Part shown: piece by piece, positions 54,367 through 63,350 of the stretch
Layout of the letters: every line of letters starts with the position of its first letter
Numbering within the stretch: position 1 is the stretch's first letter
Source: SAR202 cluster bacterium
Lineage (GTDB): Bacteria > Chloroflexota > Dehalococcoidia > Lucifugimonadales > OSU-TB39
Direction of reading: 5' to 3'
NCBI GenBank assembly: GCA_009392195.1
Contig: VFGY01000023.1
Coordinates: forward strand, 1 to 64,000
DNA: 64,000 nucleotides
Program-made: the position numbers and the translations under genes
Notes under the pieces: generated by a model
What the model was told of the DNA's origin: nothing
What the model saw: the letters and a program-made list of their open reading frames with translations, nothing else
The model's database searches: none

Positions 54367-55530
54367 ATGAGTAACAATAATTTCCAACAACAACACAGGT
54401 TATTTAGGCAAACAGTAAGAGACTTTGTTAAAACCGAACTATTGCCTAATGTTGATGTTTGGGAAAATCAGGGATATGTCCCGAAGTCAGTTTTTAAAAA
54501 AATGGGAGGACTAGGCTTTCTAGGACTTGAATTCGACAATAAATTTGGAGGAGCGCAAACCGATTTTTGGATGACCCTTGTATTTGCTGAAGAATTAGCT
54601 AAATGTAAGTCTGGTGGTGTAGGATTCAGCATCATTGTCCATACGGATATGTCTTCACCTTGGTTACAAAAATATGGAACTGATCATCAAAAATCAACAT
54701 ATATGCCTGAAATTGTTAATGGTAAACAGGTTTGTGCTCTGGCAATCACAGAACCTGATGCTGGCTCTGACATGGCTAGAATAGCGACAACTGCTACAAA
54801 AAAAAATGGATATTGGATTATAAACGGAACTAAAACTTTTATTACCAACGGGGTGTATGGTGATTTATTTTTCTTGGCGGCTAAAACCAACGATTCAGAG
54901 AAATATCATCAAAATCTTTCCCAATTCATAATTCCATCTTCAACGCAAGGCATAACAGTAACAAAAAAATTGGATAAAACCGGGATGCGTTCATCCGATA
55001 CTGCTGAACTTGTTTTTGATAATGTAAAAATATCAGAATCTAATTTGCTCGGTGTTGAAAACGAGGGGTTTTACCAACTTGCTAGTGGATTACAAAGGGA
55101 GAGATTACTTGCTTCGGTTATGAGTATAAGTGCGGCTGAGGATGCACTATCTGATACCATAGAGTACCTTTCAAATCGTAAAACTTTTGGTAAATTTTTG
55201 AAATCTCATCAAGTTATTCGTCATAAAGTATCTGAACTTGCTACTGAAATCGAATCCGCAAAAGCATTAAATTATATGGCAGCTGAGCTATATTCAAAAG
55301 GGCTTGATTGTATTAAAGAAGTATCTATGGCCAAATTGCATACTATGCAAATTGTAAGAAAAGTTGCCTATGAAACCGTGCAAATGCATGGAGGTTACGG
55401 GTATATCAGAGAATTAAGTGTTGAGAGATTTGCTAGGGATTACAGGCTTTGGGCTATAGCTGGTGGTACCAACGAGATGATGAAAGAAATTATCAGTAAA
55501 AATATTCTTGGTAAGATAGAATCCGACTAA
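54367..55530 (+). CDS. Acyl-CoA dehydrogenase, long-chain-type active site
   Basis: A 387-residue FAD-dependent acyl-CoA dehydrogenase. ALAITEPDAGSDMARI is the FAD/substrate signature, and GGYGYIRELSVERFARDYR precedes AIAGGTNEMMKE. In this last segment the medium-chain-type catalytic Glu is Gly, as in long-chain acyl-CoA dehydrogenase, and the Glu in QRERLLAS (about residue 240) sits where LCAD-type enzymes have their base. The TTG at 54364 is followed by ATG at 54367, used as start; no strong ribosome binding site was seen. The 3' end overlaps the convergent aldo/keto reductase by four bases. Confidence 0.9.
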   Translation: MSNNNFQQQHRLFRQTVRDFVKTELLPNVDVWENQGYVPKSVFKKMGGLGFLGLEFDNKFGGAQTDFWMTLVFAEELAKCKSGGVGFSIIVHTDMSSPWLQKYGTDHQKSTYMPEIVNGKQVCALAITEPDAGSDMARIATTATKKNGYWIINGTKTFITNGVYGDLFFLAAKTNDSEKYHQNLSQFIIPSSTQGITVTKKLDKTGMRSSDTAELVFDNVKISESNLLGVENEGFYQLASGLQRERLLASVMSISAAEDALSDTIEYLSNRKTFGKFLKSHQVIRHKVSELATEIESAKALNYMAAELYSKGLDCIKEVSMAKLHTMQIVRKVAYETVQMHGGYGYIRELSVERFARDYRLWAIAGGTNEMMKEIISKNILGKIESD

Positions 55531-56429
55531 GTCTCTCCTAGCCATCCATCATCGAACTTGTTGAATCTTTGTATGAGGTCTTCCATCGTGCTACTGTTCA
55601 ACTGTTGGTTGGAATTTGCAATATTGATGTTTTCTATAAGGTGATGCGTATTACCTGTACCTACTATAGCTGTATCGACATTGGGGTTTGTTAAGACAAA
55701 CCCCAATGCTAATTCCTGATAATTTTCAGGAGCATCAATAATTGGTCCTAATGTTTTCATTAGTTTTGCCCTGTTTGCGTAGCTATTTGGTGCAGCACTC
55801 TTAGCTATATTAGCATCCCAAATCCCATTTGCTATCGGCCGCTTAATGATGACGCCCATCTGTTTTTTTTGTGCGTCTCCTATATAACTTAATGAATGCT
55901 GGTCAACTAGGTTAAGACTTGTTTGCAAAGTGTCAAACAAGTCAGATTCAACCGCCCATTGCGCTGCTTCTTCGTCACCACTGTACCCTATGAATCTGGC
56001 TTTACCTGATTTTTTAAGCCCTTGTAATGCTTTTATTACTTCCCCTTTTACAAGAGTTTCAACGCTGCAAGTATGCAATTGAATCAGATCTAAATATTCT
56101 GTTTTCATTCTTTTAAGACTTCTTTCAACACTACTGATGATAGTTTCGGCAGTCCATGCTTCACTATTTTGATCCCCAACCGAATGACCTGCTTTACTTG
56201 CTAAAATATATTCATCTCTTCTGTGAGCAACTGTTTTACCTATGACTTCTTCAGAATTTCCATAACATGCTGCAGTATCTAAAAAGTTAATTCCATTATC
56301 TAGCGCAGTATCAAGTAATAATTGAGATTTCTCTAGTTGGGATAGCATTTGCTCTTCCCCGATTTTGACTAGCCCTATACCAAGCCTACTGACCTTTAAG
56401 TTTGTCTTTCCTAAAGTTTTATATTCCAT
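55527..56429 (-). CDS. Aldo/keto reductase
   Basis: A 300-residue TIM-barrel oxidoreductase. The tetrad is Asp51 and Tyr56 in FLDTAACYGNSE, Lys in LASKAGH and His in IQLHTC. VIGKTVAHRRDEYILASK and the late TAIVGTGNTHHL are typical of the AKR11/12-like bacterial group. It is distinct from the reductase at 30995. It lies 36 bp downstream of the leucine dehydrogenase gene on the same strand. Confidence 0.87.
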   Translation of the reverse strand: MEYKTLGKTNLKVSRLGIGLVKIGEEQMLSQLEKSQLLLDTALDNGINFLDTAACYGNSEEVIGKTVAHRRDEYILASKAGHSVGDQNSEAWTAETIISSVERSLKRMKTEYLDLIQLHTCSVETLVKGEVIKALQGLKKSGKARFIGYSGDEEAAQWAVESDLFDTLQTSLNLVDQHSLSYIGDAQKKQMGVIIKRPIANGIWDANIAKSAAPNSYANRAKLMKTLGPIIDAPENYQELALGFVLTNPNVDTAIVGTGNTHHLIENINIANSNQQLNSSTMEDLIQRFNKFDDGWLGET

Positions 56430-56464
56430 GGTTATACTCCATATTATTTGACGTGGTTAAGCTG

Positions 56465-57523
56465 TTATAGATTTTTGATTGACCGTACCGAGTGGATTCT
56501 TTTTTCTGCAAGTTTGTCTGCGGCTACGCTAGTAGGAATAGACTGTTTATTTGATATTGAAATGACTTCTAAAGTTGAGTAATAAATTTTTTCAGTTATT
56601 GCTTTTGACCGTTCTGCATTGTATTTAATTCCGACTTCACATGAAGCATTAATTATTCCACCTGCATTTATAATATAATCAGGGGCATAAATTATGCCTT
56701 TTTTTTGGATATCATATCCATGTCTTTCTTCAAGTAGTTGATTATTTGCTCCGCCTGCAATTATTGAACATTTTAATCTAGGTATAGTTTCGTCATTTAG
56801 GATTCCTCCAAGTGCACAGGGAGAAAATATATCCATATCGGTTTCAAATATATCATTTGGTTCAATGGTTTTTATCCCCAAAGATTTAGCTTTTTCAACC
56901 GCAATTGGATTGATATCAGATGCGATTAATCTTGCCTGCTCCTTTATTAAATGCAATGAAGTATTGTATGCAACGTTTCCGAATCCCTGGAAAACTATAG
57001 TTTTCCCATCTAAGTTATCATTTCCCCATTTGCTCTTAGCTGCAGCTTTCATTCCAAGATATACCCCTAACCCAGTCATTTCAGATGTATCACCGCTACC
57101 TCCGGAAGATTGAGGTAACCCAACAACATGATTAGTTTCCTCAGCAATAAATTCGAGGTCTGCTGGAGTCATTCCTACATCTTCAGTTGTGATATATCTT
57201 CCTCCCAACGTATCAACATGCTTCCCGAAAGCCCGTAGAAGAGCTTCATTTTTATCTTTATGTGAATCTGCTATTATTACTGCCTTGCCTCCTCCTAATG
57301 GTATCCCTGCTACTGCTGATTTATATGTCATAGCTCTAGACAATCTTAAGACGTCCATAGCAGCGTCATTTTCACTTTTATAGGGCCAGATTCTCACACC
57401 GCCACAAGAAGGTCCTAAGGTTGTGTCATGTATTGCAATTAGGGATTTTAGTCCTGTTGATTGTTCGTTGCAAAAAACAAGTTGTTCGTGATCAAATTCT
57501 CTCATATATTCTAAATGTTTCAT
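56465..57523 (-). CDS. Leucine/branched-chain amino acid dehydrogenase
   Basis: About 352 residues of the Glu/Leu/Phe/Val dehydrogenase family, closest to leucine dehydrogenase, which deaminates Leu, Ile and Val to 2-oxo acids with NAD. EYMREFDHEQLVFC at the start, GPSCGGVRIWPY, MTYKSAVAGIPLGGGKAV with the catalytic lysine, and QGFGNVAYNTSLHL in the NAD domain are visible. The open frame runs 37 codons further upstream to 57634, but those residues match nothing in the family, so the ATG at 57523 is preferred; its GGAG box is about 15 bases away. It could feed the acyl-CoA genes at 51516-55530. Confidence 0.87.
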   Translation of the reverse strand: MKHLEYMREFDHEQLVFCNEQSTGLKSLIAIHDTTLGPSCGGVRIWPYKSENDAAMDVLRLSRAMTYKSAVAGIPLGGGKAVIIADSHKDKNEALLRAFGKHVDTLGGRYITTEDVGMTPADLEFIAEETNHVVGLPQSSGGSGDTSEMTGLGVYLGMKAAAKSKWGNDNLDGKTIVFQGFGNVAYNTSLHLIKEQARLIASDINPIAVEKAKSLGIKTIEPNDIFETDMDIFSPCALGGILNDETIPRLKCSIIAGGANNQLLEERHGYDIQKKGIIYAPDYIINAGGIINASCEVGIKYNAERSKAITEKIYYSTLEVISISNKQSIPTSVAADKLAEKRIHSVRSIKNL

Positions 57524-57617
57524 GTCAGTAATAATTTTCTCCAAAAGTTCTGTGTTTATTGTAGTCCATAAGTGAAAAAAAGAATATGACGGTAGTCGAT
57601 AGGAATTTAAATCTAAA

Positions 57618-57629
57618 TACATGTATAAT
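57618..57629 (+). promoter_or_regulatory. TACATGTA element overlapping a -10 box
   Basis: TACATGTA (57618-57625) overlaps a consensus TATAAT (57624-57629), 61 bp upstream of the plus-strand aldolase gene at 57690. The same 8-mer lies in three other intergenic regions (13611, 14108, 44737). A dimeric regulator bound here would compete with RNA polymerase. Confidence 0.4.
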
Positions 57630-57689
57630 CTCATGGCAATAGAACATAAATAAGCAGGTTCTTAAACTTAAACTTTTGGTGGATTAAAA

Positions 57690-58637
57690 ATGAAAAGAAG
57701 TGAATTAAGAAAAATAATTGTCGGTCCGATGGCAACTGTAGCTACACCGTTGGATGCTGAATACAAAGTTGATTATGGGAAAATGCATGATTTAACTAAT
57801 TGGTGGATTGATAATGGTTTGAAGACTGGAAATAGTGTTATAAAAATTGCGGCTGCTATGGGCGAAGGACCTCAACTAAGAGATACAGAATGGCCTCATT
57901 TATTACGAACCGCAGTACAAGCTGCTAACGGAAGAGTTCCAATTATGTGTGGGATTCATTATAAAGATACAATAAGAGCAATTGAAGATATCAAAATAGC
58001 GTCAGATTTGGGAGCTGTAGCGGTACAATTGTCAGCACCGATACATAATGGTCCTACAGAAGATGACAATTTAAGGTTTTATGAAGATGTTTCAAAAGCA
58101 ATTGATATAGGTATATTGATTTATAACACTCATGCAATGGCAGGCGGAGCTATCAGCGTAGATGGATTCAAAAAAATGGTTGATTTTGAAAATGTTGTGG
58201 CTATTAAATGGAGCCCACCTCCTGCAGATAGGCCGATACCAGGTAAATATGAAGAGATTTTTGAATTAAAAGACACGTTTAACATCATTGATAATTGTTT
58301 TGGTCCTGTTAGATGCTTCAAATTAGGTGGCCATGGTTATATTAACCATACTGTAGATATATACCCCCAACATGATATAAAACTTTTGGATTTGTTACGA
58401 AAAGAAAAATACGAAGAGGCTGAACACTTATGGGATTCAATTGAAGGTCCAATTGGTGTTTTTTCGGCTAAAGTTGGAGGAAGGTCCGGAGGTCAAGCTA
58501 GAGTAAAGAAAGGAATGATGGAAGTAATGGGCAACTCATGTGGTGTTTCAAGGCCTCCTTCAGAACCTTTGTTGGAAAGCGAGATAGACGAACTTAGAGA
58601 AATTCTAAGAGGTTTTGGTTGGCCGGTTGTAAACTAG
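57690..58637 (+). CDS. DHDPS/NAL-family aldolase, fourth paralogue
   Basis: A 315-residue DHDPS-superfamily member. Lys173 in VAIKWS and Tyr145 in LIYNTHAM are the catalytic residues. IAAAMGEGPQLRDTEW replaces the DapA GGTTGE loop, as in the paralogues at 25815 and 26840, and GGQARVKKGMMEVMG is the shared C-terminal helix. It converges with the PhyH gene (9-bp gap) and lies near rhamnose-type sugar genes; an aldolase acting on a 2-oxo-3-deoxy acid is one possibility. GGTGG lies upstream of the ATG. Confidence 0.83.
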   Translation: MKRSELRKIIVGPMATVATPLDAEYKVDYGKMHDLTNWWIDNGLKTGNSVIKIAAAMGEGPQLRDTEWPHLLRTAVQAANGRVPIMCGIHYKDTIRAIEDIKIASDLGAVAVQLSAPIHNGPTEDDNLRFYEDVSKAIDIGILIYNTHAMAGGAISVDGFKKMVDFENVVAIKWSPPPADRPIPGKYEEIFELKDTFNIIDNCFGPVRCFKLGGHGYINHTVDIYPQHDIKLLDLLRKEKYEEAEHLWDSIEGPIGVFSAKVGGRSGGQARVKKGMMEVMGNSCGVSRPPSEPLLESEIDELREILRGFGWPVVN

Positions 58638-58646
58638 GTTGTTTAT

Positions 58647-59489
58647 TTAACCTCTAGCAGGTTCGGACATGGTTTTTTTTAACTCCTTGGTAAGGTCTGC
58701 TAAATGCGTGTCGTTTTCCATGACCTGCTTTAGATGAACCATTCTTTCTTCGGATGCTGTTTCAACCATTATTTCACCATGAATTCTGTCTATCCAAAAC
58801 CTAGCTTCTTGTCCTAAGATGTTTTTTAATTCGTCTAATTGATTATCTGCAAACTTCTCTGTGAAATTCATAGTGAACATCCGACGCGCATTTGAACCAC
58901 CCCAAGAAGAATGTTTTATATTGTGGTTGAATACTGCGACATCTCCAGGATTAGTTTCGAGGACGACAGCTGGTATTTTGTCTCCCTCGATACCGAACAT
59001 ACCGATTTGGTTAGTACCGGTTCCAACAAGGTGAGTTTGAAGCGAGTCTGCATAATATGAGCCTTTTTTGTGACTTCCCGGTATTACACGCAATGCTCCT
59101 GTCGACGCTGTAACTTTATCTAAGTAAAATGCTATTTTGATTGTTAAGACAGGTCTGGCACCGTAACCATCAGAATGCCACTTTGTGTCTCCGACATAAT
59201 AGTTGCCGTCTCCTGAAGTATAGTTGAATTCTTCACCGCAGATACTTGATGCGATATCATGTATACGTGGATCATCAAGTAAAGATGATAAATATTCGCT
59301 TTGATCGGCAAATGGGAGTATAACGGATCTTTTAGTACCGTCATGATTTTGATTTGATTTTTCCCATATAAGTTCGAATTCTTCAATTATTTTGTCTATT
59401 TTGTCATCTAACAAACCTGGGAAATGTAAATAACCTAAAGCATCAAAAAATTGCATTTGTTGATGGCTCAAAAACTGTTTGGTTTCCAT
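58647..59489 (-). CDS. Phytanoyl-CoA dioxygenase (PhyH) family protein
   Basis: A 280-residue Fe(II)/2-oxoglutarate-dependent oxygenase. The iron ligands are His105 and Asp107 in KWHSDGYG and His193 in NIKHSSWGG; Arg202 or Arg203 should hold 2-oxoglutarate. QMQFFDALGYLHFPGLL at the start is typical of the family. Bacterial members hydroxylate diverse small molecules, so the substrate is open. It follows the rhamnulokinase gene on the same strand, 66 bp away. Confidence 0.87.
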   Translation of the reverse strand: METKQFLSHQQMQFFDALGYLHFPGLLDDKIDKIIEEFELIWEKSNQNHDGTKRSVILPFADQSEYLSSLLDDPRIHDIASSICGEEFNYTSGDGNYYVGDTKWHSDGYGARPVLTIKIAFYLDKVTASTGALRVIPGSHKKGSYYADSLQTHLVGTGTNQIGMFGIEGDKIPAVVLETNPGDVAVFNHNIKHSSWGGSNARRMFTMNFTEKFADNQLDELKNILGQEARFWIDRIHGEIMVETASEERMVHLKQVMENDTHLADLTKELKKTMSEPARG

Positions 59490-59555
59490 AAATCCTCCAA
59501 TAAATTTGTTAGGGTTAATAGGTGGTGATTAGTTTATATTTTGCTTGAATATGAG

Positions 59556-61055
59556 TCAATCCCAGATTGGTTTTGATAATATTTTGATGAATTGGGAGTA
59601 ATCGTACTCGGAGTTATCTACTTCCATTGGGTAATAGATTTTACTTTGGAATGATTTTTCAATCATTTCGTGCCCTACCTCTAAAGATGGCAATGTAGCT
59701 GTTGCGATTAACTGACCTAAAATATTTCCGGTAGCAGTAGCTTCAATGGGACCAGCCCTGACTTCTAATCCAGTAATATTCGCACACATTTGATTTAACA
59801 AGTAATTGTTAGCTCCTCCGCCAACTACCCGTATTTTTTCAATAGGATCACCAAGTATATGTGATAAGTTATCTATCGTATGTTTATATTTGAAAGCGAT
59901 GCTTTTAAATATAATCCTGATTAATTCAGCATGCGTGTTTGGCAGTTCTTGGTTTGTGCGATTTAGGTATCGGAACAATTTTTCTGGCATGTGGCCATGT
60001 GTTTGAAATGTATCGTGGTCGGGATCTAAAAATGATTGCAACTTATTTGCATTTTGTGCTGAATCTACAAGGTTTTCGATTGAATAATTAAATCCTTGAG
60101 ACTTCCATCCTTCTATGCATTCTTGAATCAGCCACATACCAGTTACATTTTTCAAAAACCTTATATTCCCGTTAAAGCCTATTTCATTTGTGAAACCAAA
60201 TTTTAAACTTTCATTATTGATAATAGGCTTGTCGGATTGTATACCTACTAAAGACCATGTACCTGAACTTATAAAAACTGAATTAATTTCCTTTGAGTTT
60301 TGGATTGCAGCTACAGCTGAAGCTGTGTCATGAGTTGCAGTTAATGCTACTTTAGTTTTAGTTAAATTAAGATTTGTGCCTACTCCCCGTTTTAAACTTC
60401 CAAGAATAGTGCCGGGTGGAGATATTTTGGGTAATAAGGAGATAGGGATTTCTAATTTATTTAAGATTTCTGAACTCCATTGTTTTCTTGTAGGATCATA
60501 TAGTTGGCTTGTACTAGCATTTGTTAATTCAGCAGTTTTTATTCCTGTTAACCAAAAATTTATAAGGTCCGGTATAAATAATAGGGTTTTGGCTTTATGG
60601 ATTTGTGAGCGTGGAGATGATTTTTCTGCATATAATTGGTAGAGAGTGTTTATTGGCATGAATTGGATGCCTGTTTGATTATAAATATAATCTCTACCTA
60701 GTAATTTGGTTACATATTCCATTGCTTTTGTATTTCTTTCATTCCTGTAATGCCTTGGGTAAAACAAATAATTATCATTTTTATCCAAAAGGACAAAATC
60801 CACCGCCCATGAGTCAATTCCTATAGAAAATATATTGTCGCCGTATATGTTGGTAGCTTTATTGATACCAAAGATTATATTGTTATATATGGATTTGATA
60901 TCCCAACAAATAAGTCCATCACTGGTTATTGGAGTGTTTTTGAACCGGTGCACCTCGTCGAGTTTTAAGTTGTTCCCCATGTATATGCCGCATATGATTC
61001 TTCCACTTGATGCCCCGAGGTCTATAGCAATATGTACTGACTTTGAAGTTTGCAT
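59556..61055 (-). CDS. rhaB: Rhamnulokinase-like FGGY carbohydrate kinase
   Basis: A 499-residue FGGY kinase. The N-terminal phosphate loop is AIDLGASSGRIICG (10-23), INTLYQLYAEK is a rhamnulokinase-type segment, ISSGTWSLVG is the second phosphate loop, and RVVGGGANNYLLNQMCANITG binds adenosine. DLGASSGR rather than DxGTTS is typical of rhamnulokinase. It should phosphorylate L-rhamnulose at C1. It is divergent from the fused rhamnulose-phosphate aldolase at 61151, its expected next step. Confidence 0.85.
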   Translation of the reverse strand: MQTSKSVHIAIDLGASSGRIICGIYMGNNLKLDEVHRFKNTPITSDGLICWDIKSIYNNIIFGINKATNIYGDNIFSIGIDSWAVDFVLLDKNDNYLFYPRHYRNERNTKAMEYVTKLLGRDYIYNQTGIQFMPINTLYQLYAEKSSPRSQIHKAKTLLFIPDLINFWLTGIKTAELTNASTSQLYDPTRKQWSSEILNKLEIPISLLPKISPPGTILGSLKRGVGTNLNLTKTKVALTATHDTASAVAAIQNSKEINSVFISSGTWSLVGIQSDKPIINNESLKFGFTNEIGFNGNIRFLKNVTGMWLIQECIEGWKSQGFNYSIENLVDSAQNANKLQSFLDPDHDTFQTHGHMPEKLFRYLNRTNQELPNTHAELIRIIFKSIAFKYKHTIDNLSHILGDPIEKIRVVGGGANNYLLNQMCANITGLEVRAGPIEATATGNILGQLIATATLPSLEVGHEMIEKSFQSKIYYPMEVDNSEYDYSQFIKILSKPIWD

Positions 61056-61150
61056 AATTAATAGTAAATTTAGACTAATTTAATTAGATTAATAGGTGCT
61101 AATATAATACTTACTTTATTATTAAATGATTTTGTTTCTGGAGATTAGTG

Positions 61151-63343
61151 ATGAGTTTACGAAATCGGCGAAAATATGTCCATGTAAAGTATCTATGGGA
61201 AGATGTCGTAGCGAATGAACTGTCAGATTTAGAAAAATTGGTTTATCGGTCGAATTGTTTGGGAAGAGATTTGACTATAACAAACACTGGTGGTGGAAAT
61301 ACATCTTCTAAGTTAGTTGAAATTGATCCTCTTACTAATGAAGAAGAGCATATATTATGGGTTAAAGGCTCTGGAGGGGATTTACGTACTGTAGATGTCT
61401 CTGGGTTTTCTTCATTGTATTTGAATAAATTCCAACAATTGGAAGAAATATATTTACGAAGTGAGGATAAAGGTCCTAAAACACCAATTGAAGATTATTT
61501 AGTAAGTTTATATGGACAAACCACGTTTAATTTGAATCCAAGGGCTACTTCTATAGACACTCCTTTTCATGCTTTAATCCCATATAAGCATGTTGACCAT
61601 ATGCATCCAATATCGGCTATTACAATAGCTGCTTGCAAAAACGGTCCAGCAGTAACTGAAAGAATATACGGTAAACGTGTTTTGTGGACAGATTGGCAAA
61701 GACCGGGCTTTGATTTATCTATGATTATGAAAGTAGCTTGTGAAAATAATTCTGAGCTACAGGGAATTATCATGGGTAAACATGGAATAGTTAATTGGGC
61801 AGATGATTCCAAACAATGTTATGAACTAACGCTAGAACTTATAGATATCGCTGCAAATTATATAAAGAAACACGATAAAGGGATTGATTCATTCGGCGGT
61901 TTAAAATATCAAGATCTATCTAAGGCTCGCAAATTGAAAGTTCTATATGAAATCCTACCATGGGTAAGAGGGTTGATTTCAGAAAATAAACCTTTTGTTG
62001 CAACCATAGAAACCAATGAAAATATAATTAATTTTGTAAATAGTTATAAAGGAAAGACATTATCAGAGATGGGGACTTCTTGTCCTGACCATTTTATAAG
62101 GACCAAGGTAAAGCCCCTTTTTGTTGATTGGAATCCTAACACTGAAACACTAGAAGTGTTAAAAAATAATATTTTGAAAGAAATTGGAGAATATAGACGT
62201 TATTACAAAGAATATTATGACAATAATAAAGAAGTTGATTCACCTCCAATGCGAGATCCCAATCCTACTGTTGTTTTAATTCCTGGTGTGGGAATGTTAT
62301 CTTTCGGGAAAAACAAAAGCGAATCTAGGGTAACTGCGGAATTTTATAATGGAGCGGTTGAAGTAATAAAAGGATGCGAATCAATAGATGAATACAGTTC
62401 ATTACCCCAAAAAGAGGCTTTTGATATTGAATATTGGTCTTTAGAAGATGCGAAGCTCAAAAGATTGCCTGCTGAGAAATCTCTAGCAGGTAAAATCATA
62501 TTGGTTGTAGGAGCAGGAAGTGGTATCGGTAGGAGTACAGCTTTATTAGCTGCCCAAAATGATGCTCATGTAATATGTGCTGATATAGATGTTAATGCGG
62601 CTAAAGCAACATCTGAAGAAATAAATGGTATTCATGGTGAAGGGATAGGCGTCGGTGGGACTGGTATTTCAAGTTGTAATAAATCAATATATTGTGAAGT
62701 TGATGTTCAAAATTTAAAAAGTATCAAAGAAATGTTTAATAGTGCAATATTTGCTTATGGTGGGATCGATGATGTAATTGTCACTGCCGGTTATTATCCT
62801 ACAATTAGTGAAAAAGAGGACAATATTAATTCATGGTCGAAAACCTTCGGAGTAAATGTAGAAGGTTCATACAATATTGCTGTTCATGCAAAAACAATTT
62901 GGGATCTTCAAAACACTAAAGGAAACCTAGTTCTGTTTTCAAGCGCCAACGCAGTAGTTGCTAAAAACGGTACTCTAGCCTATGACACAAGTAAAACTGC
63001 AGTTAATCATTTAATCAGAGAACTTGCAATTGAATTAGCACCAAACGTAAGAGTTAATGGAGTAGCACCTGCAACAGTAGTAACCAATAGTTCAATGTTT
63101 CCAAGAGCTAGGGTCATTTCTTCATTGAAAAAATATTCAATTAAATTTAAAGAGTCGGATAGCACGACTAAGTTAAGAGGTAAATTATCAGATTTTTATT
63201 CTTCAAGAACCCTTTTGAAGCAATCAATACAGCCTGAGTACCCAGCTACTGTTGCTATAGAGTTGTTAACAAATAAATTTGCCTCTACTACTGGACAAAT
63301 TATTTCTGTAGATGGAGGATTAACTGAAGCGTTTCTTCGTTAG
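61151..63343 (+). CDS. Bifunctional rhamnulose-1-phosphate aldolase/short-chain dehydrogenase
   Basis: A 730-residue fusion. Residues 1 to about 440 are a class II aldolase (NTGGGNTSSK phosphate region, zinc-ligand HVDHMHP, IIMGKHGIVNW). Residues about 455-730 are an SDR (VVGAGSGIG, and AYDTSKTAV with the catalytic Tyr and Lys). Such fusions cleave L-rhamnulose-1-phosphate to dihydroxyacetone phosphate and L-lactaldehyde, and then oxidise lactaldehyde to lactate. The ATG at 61151 has GGAG seven bases upstream; the preceding GTG at 61148 is too close to the box. A TATAAT lies at 61103-61108. The gene is divergent from rhaB. Confidence 0.88.
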   Translation: MSLRNRRKYVHVKYLWEDVVANELSDLEKLVYRSNCLGRDLTITNTGGGNTSSKLVEIDPLTNEEEHILWVKGSGGDLRTVDVSGFSSLYLNKFQQLEEIYLRSEDKGPKTPIEDYLVSLYGQTTFNLNPRATSIDTPFHALIPYKHVDHMHPISAITIAACKNGPAVTERIYGKRVLWTDWQRPGFDLSMIMKVACENNSELQGIIMGKHGIVNWADDSKQCYELTLELIDIAANYIKKHDKGIDSFGGLKYQDLSKARKLKVLYEILPWVRGLISENKPFVATIETNENIINFVNSYKGKTLSEMGTSCPDHFIRTKVKPLFVDWNPNTETLEVLKNNILKEIGEYRRYYKEYYDNNKEVDSPPMRDPNPTVVLIPGVGMLSFGKNKSESRVTAEFYNGAVEVIKGCESIDEYSSLPQKEAFDIEYWSLEDAKLKRLPAEKSLAGKIILVVGAGSGIGRSTALLAAQNDAHVICADIDVNAAKATSEEINGIHGEGIGVGGTGISSCNKSIYCEVDVQNLKSIKEMFNSAIFAYGGIDDVIVTAGYYPTISEKEDNINSWSKTFGVNVEGSYNIAVHAKTIWDLQNTKGNLVLFSSANAVVAKNGTLAYDTSKTAVNHLIRELAIELAPNVRVNGVAPATVVTNSSMFPRARVISSLKKYSIKFKESDSTTKLRGKLSDFYSSRTLLKQSIQPEYPATVAIELLTNKFASTTGQIISVDGGLTEAFLR

Positions 63344-63350
63344 TATCTTT

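Noticed and set aside
57524-57634. N-terminal extension of the leucine dehydrogenase reading frame
   Set aside because: The 37 extra residues match nothing in the family; homology begins at the ATG at 57523, and the DNA contains a promoter-like sequence for the opposite strand.
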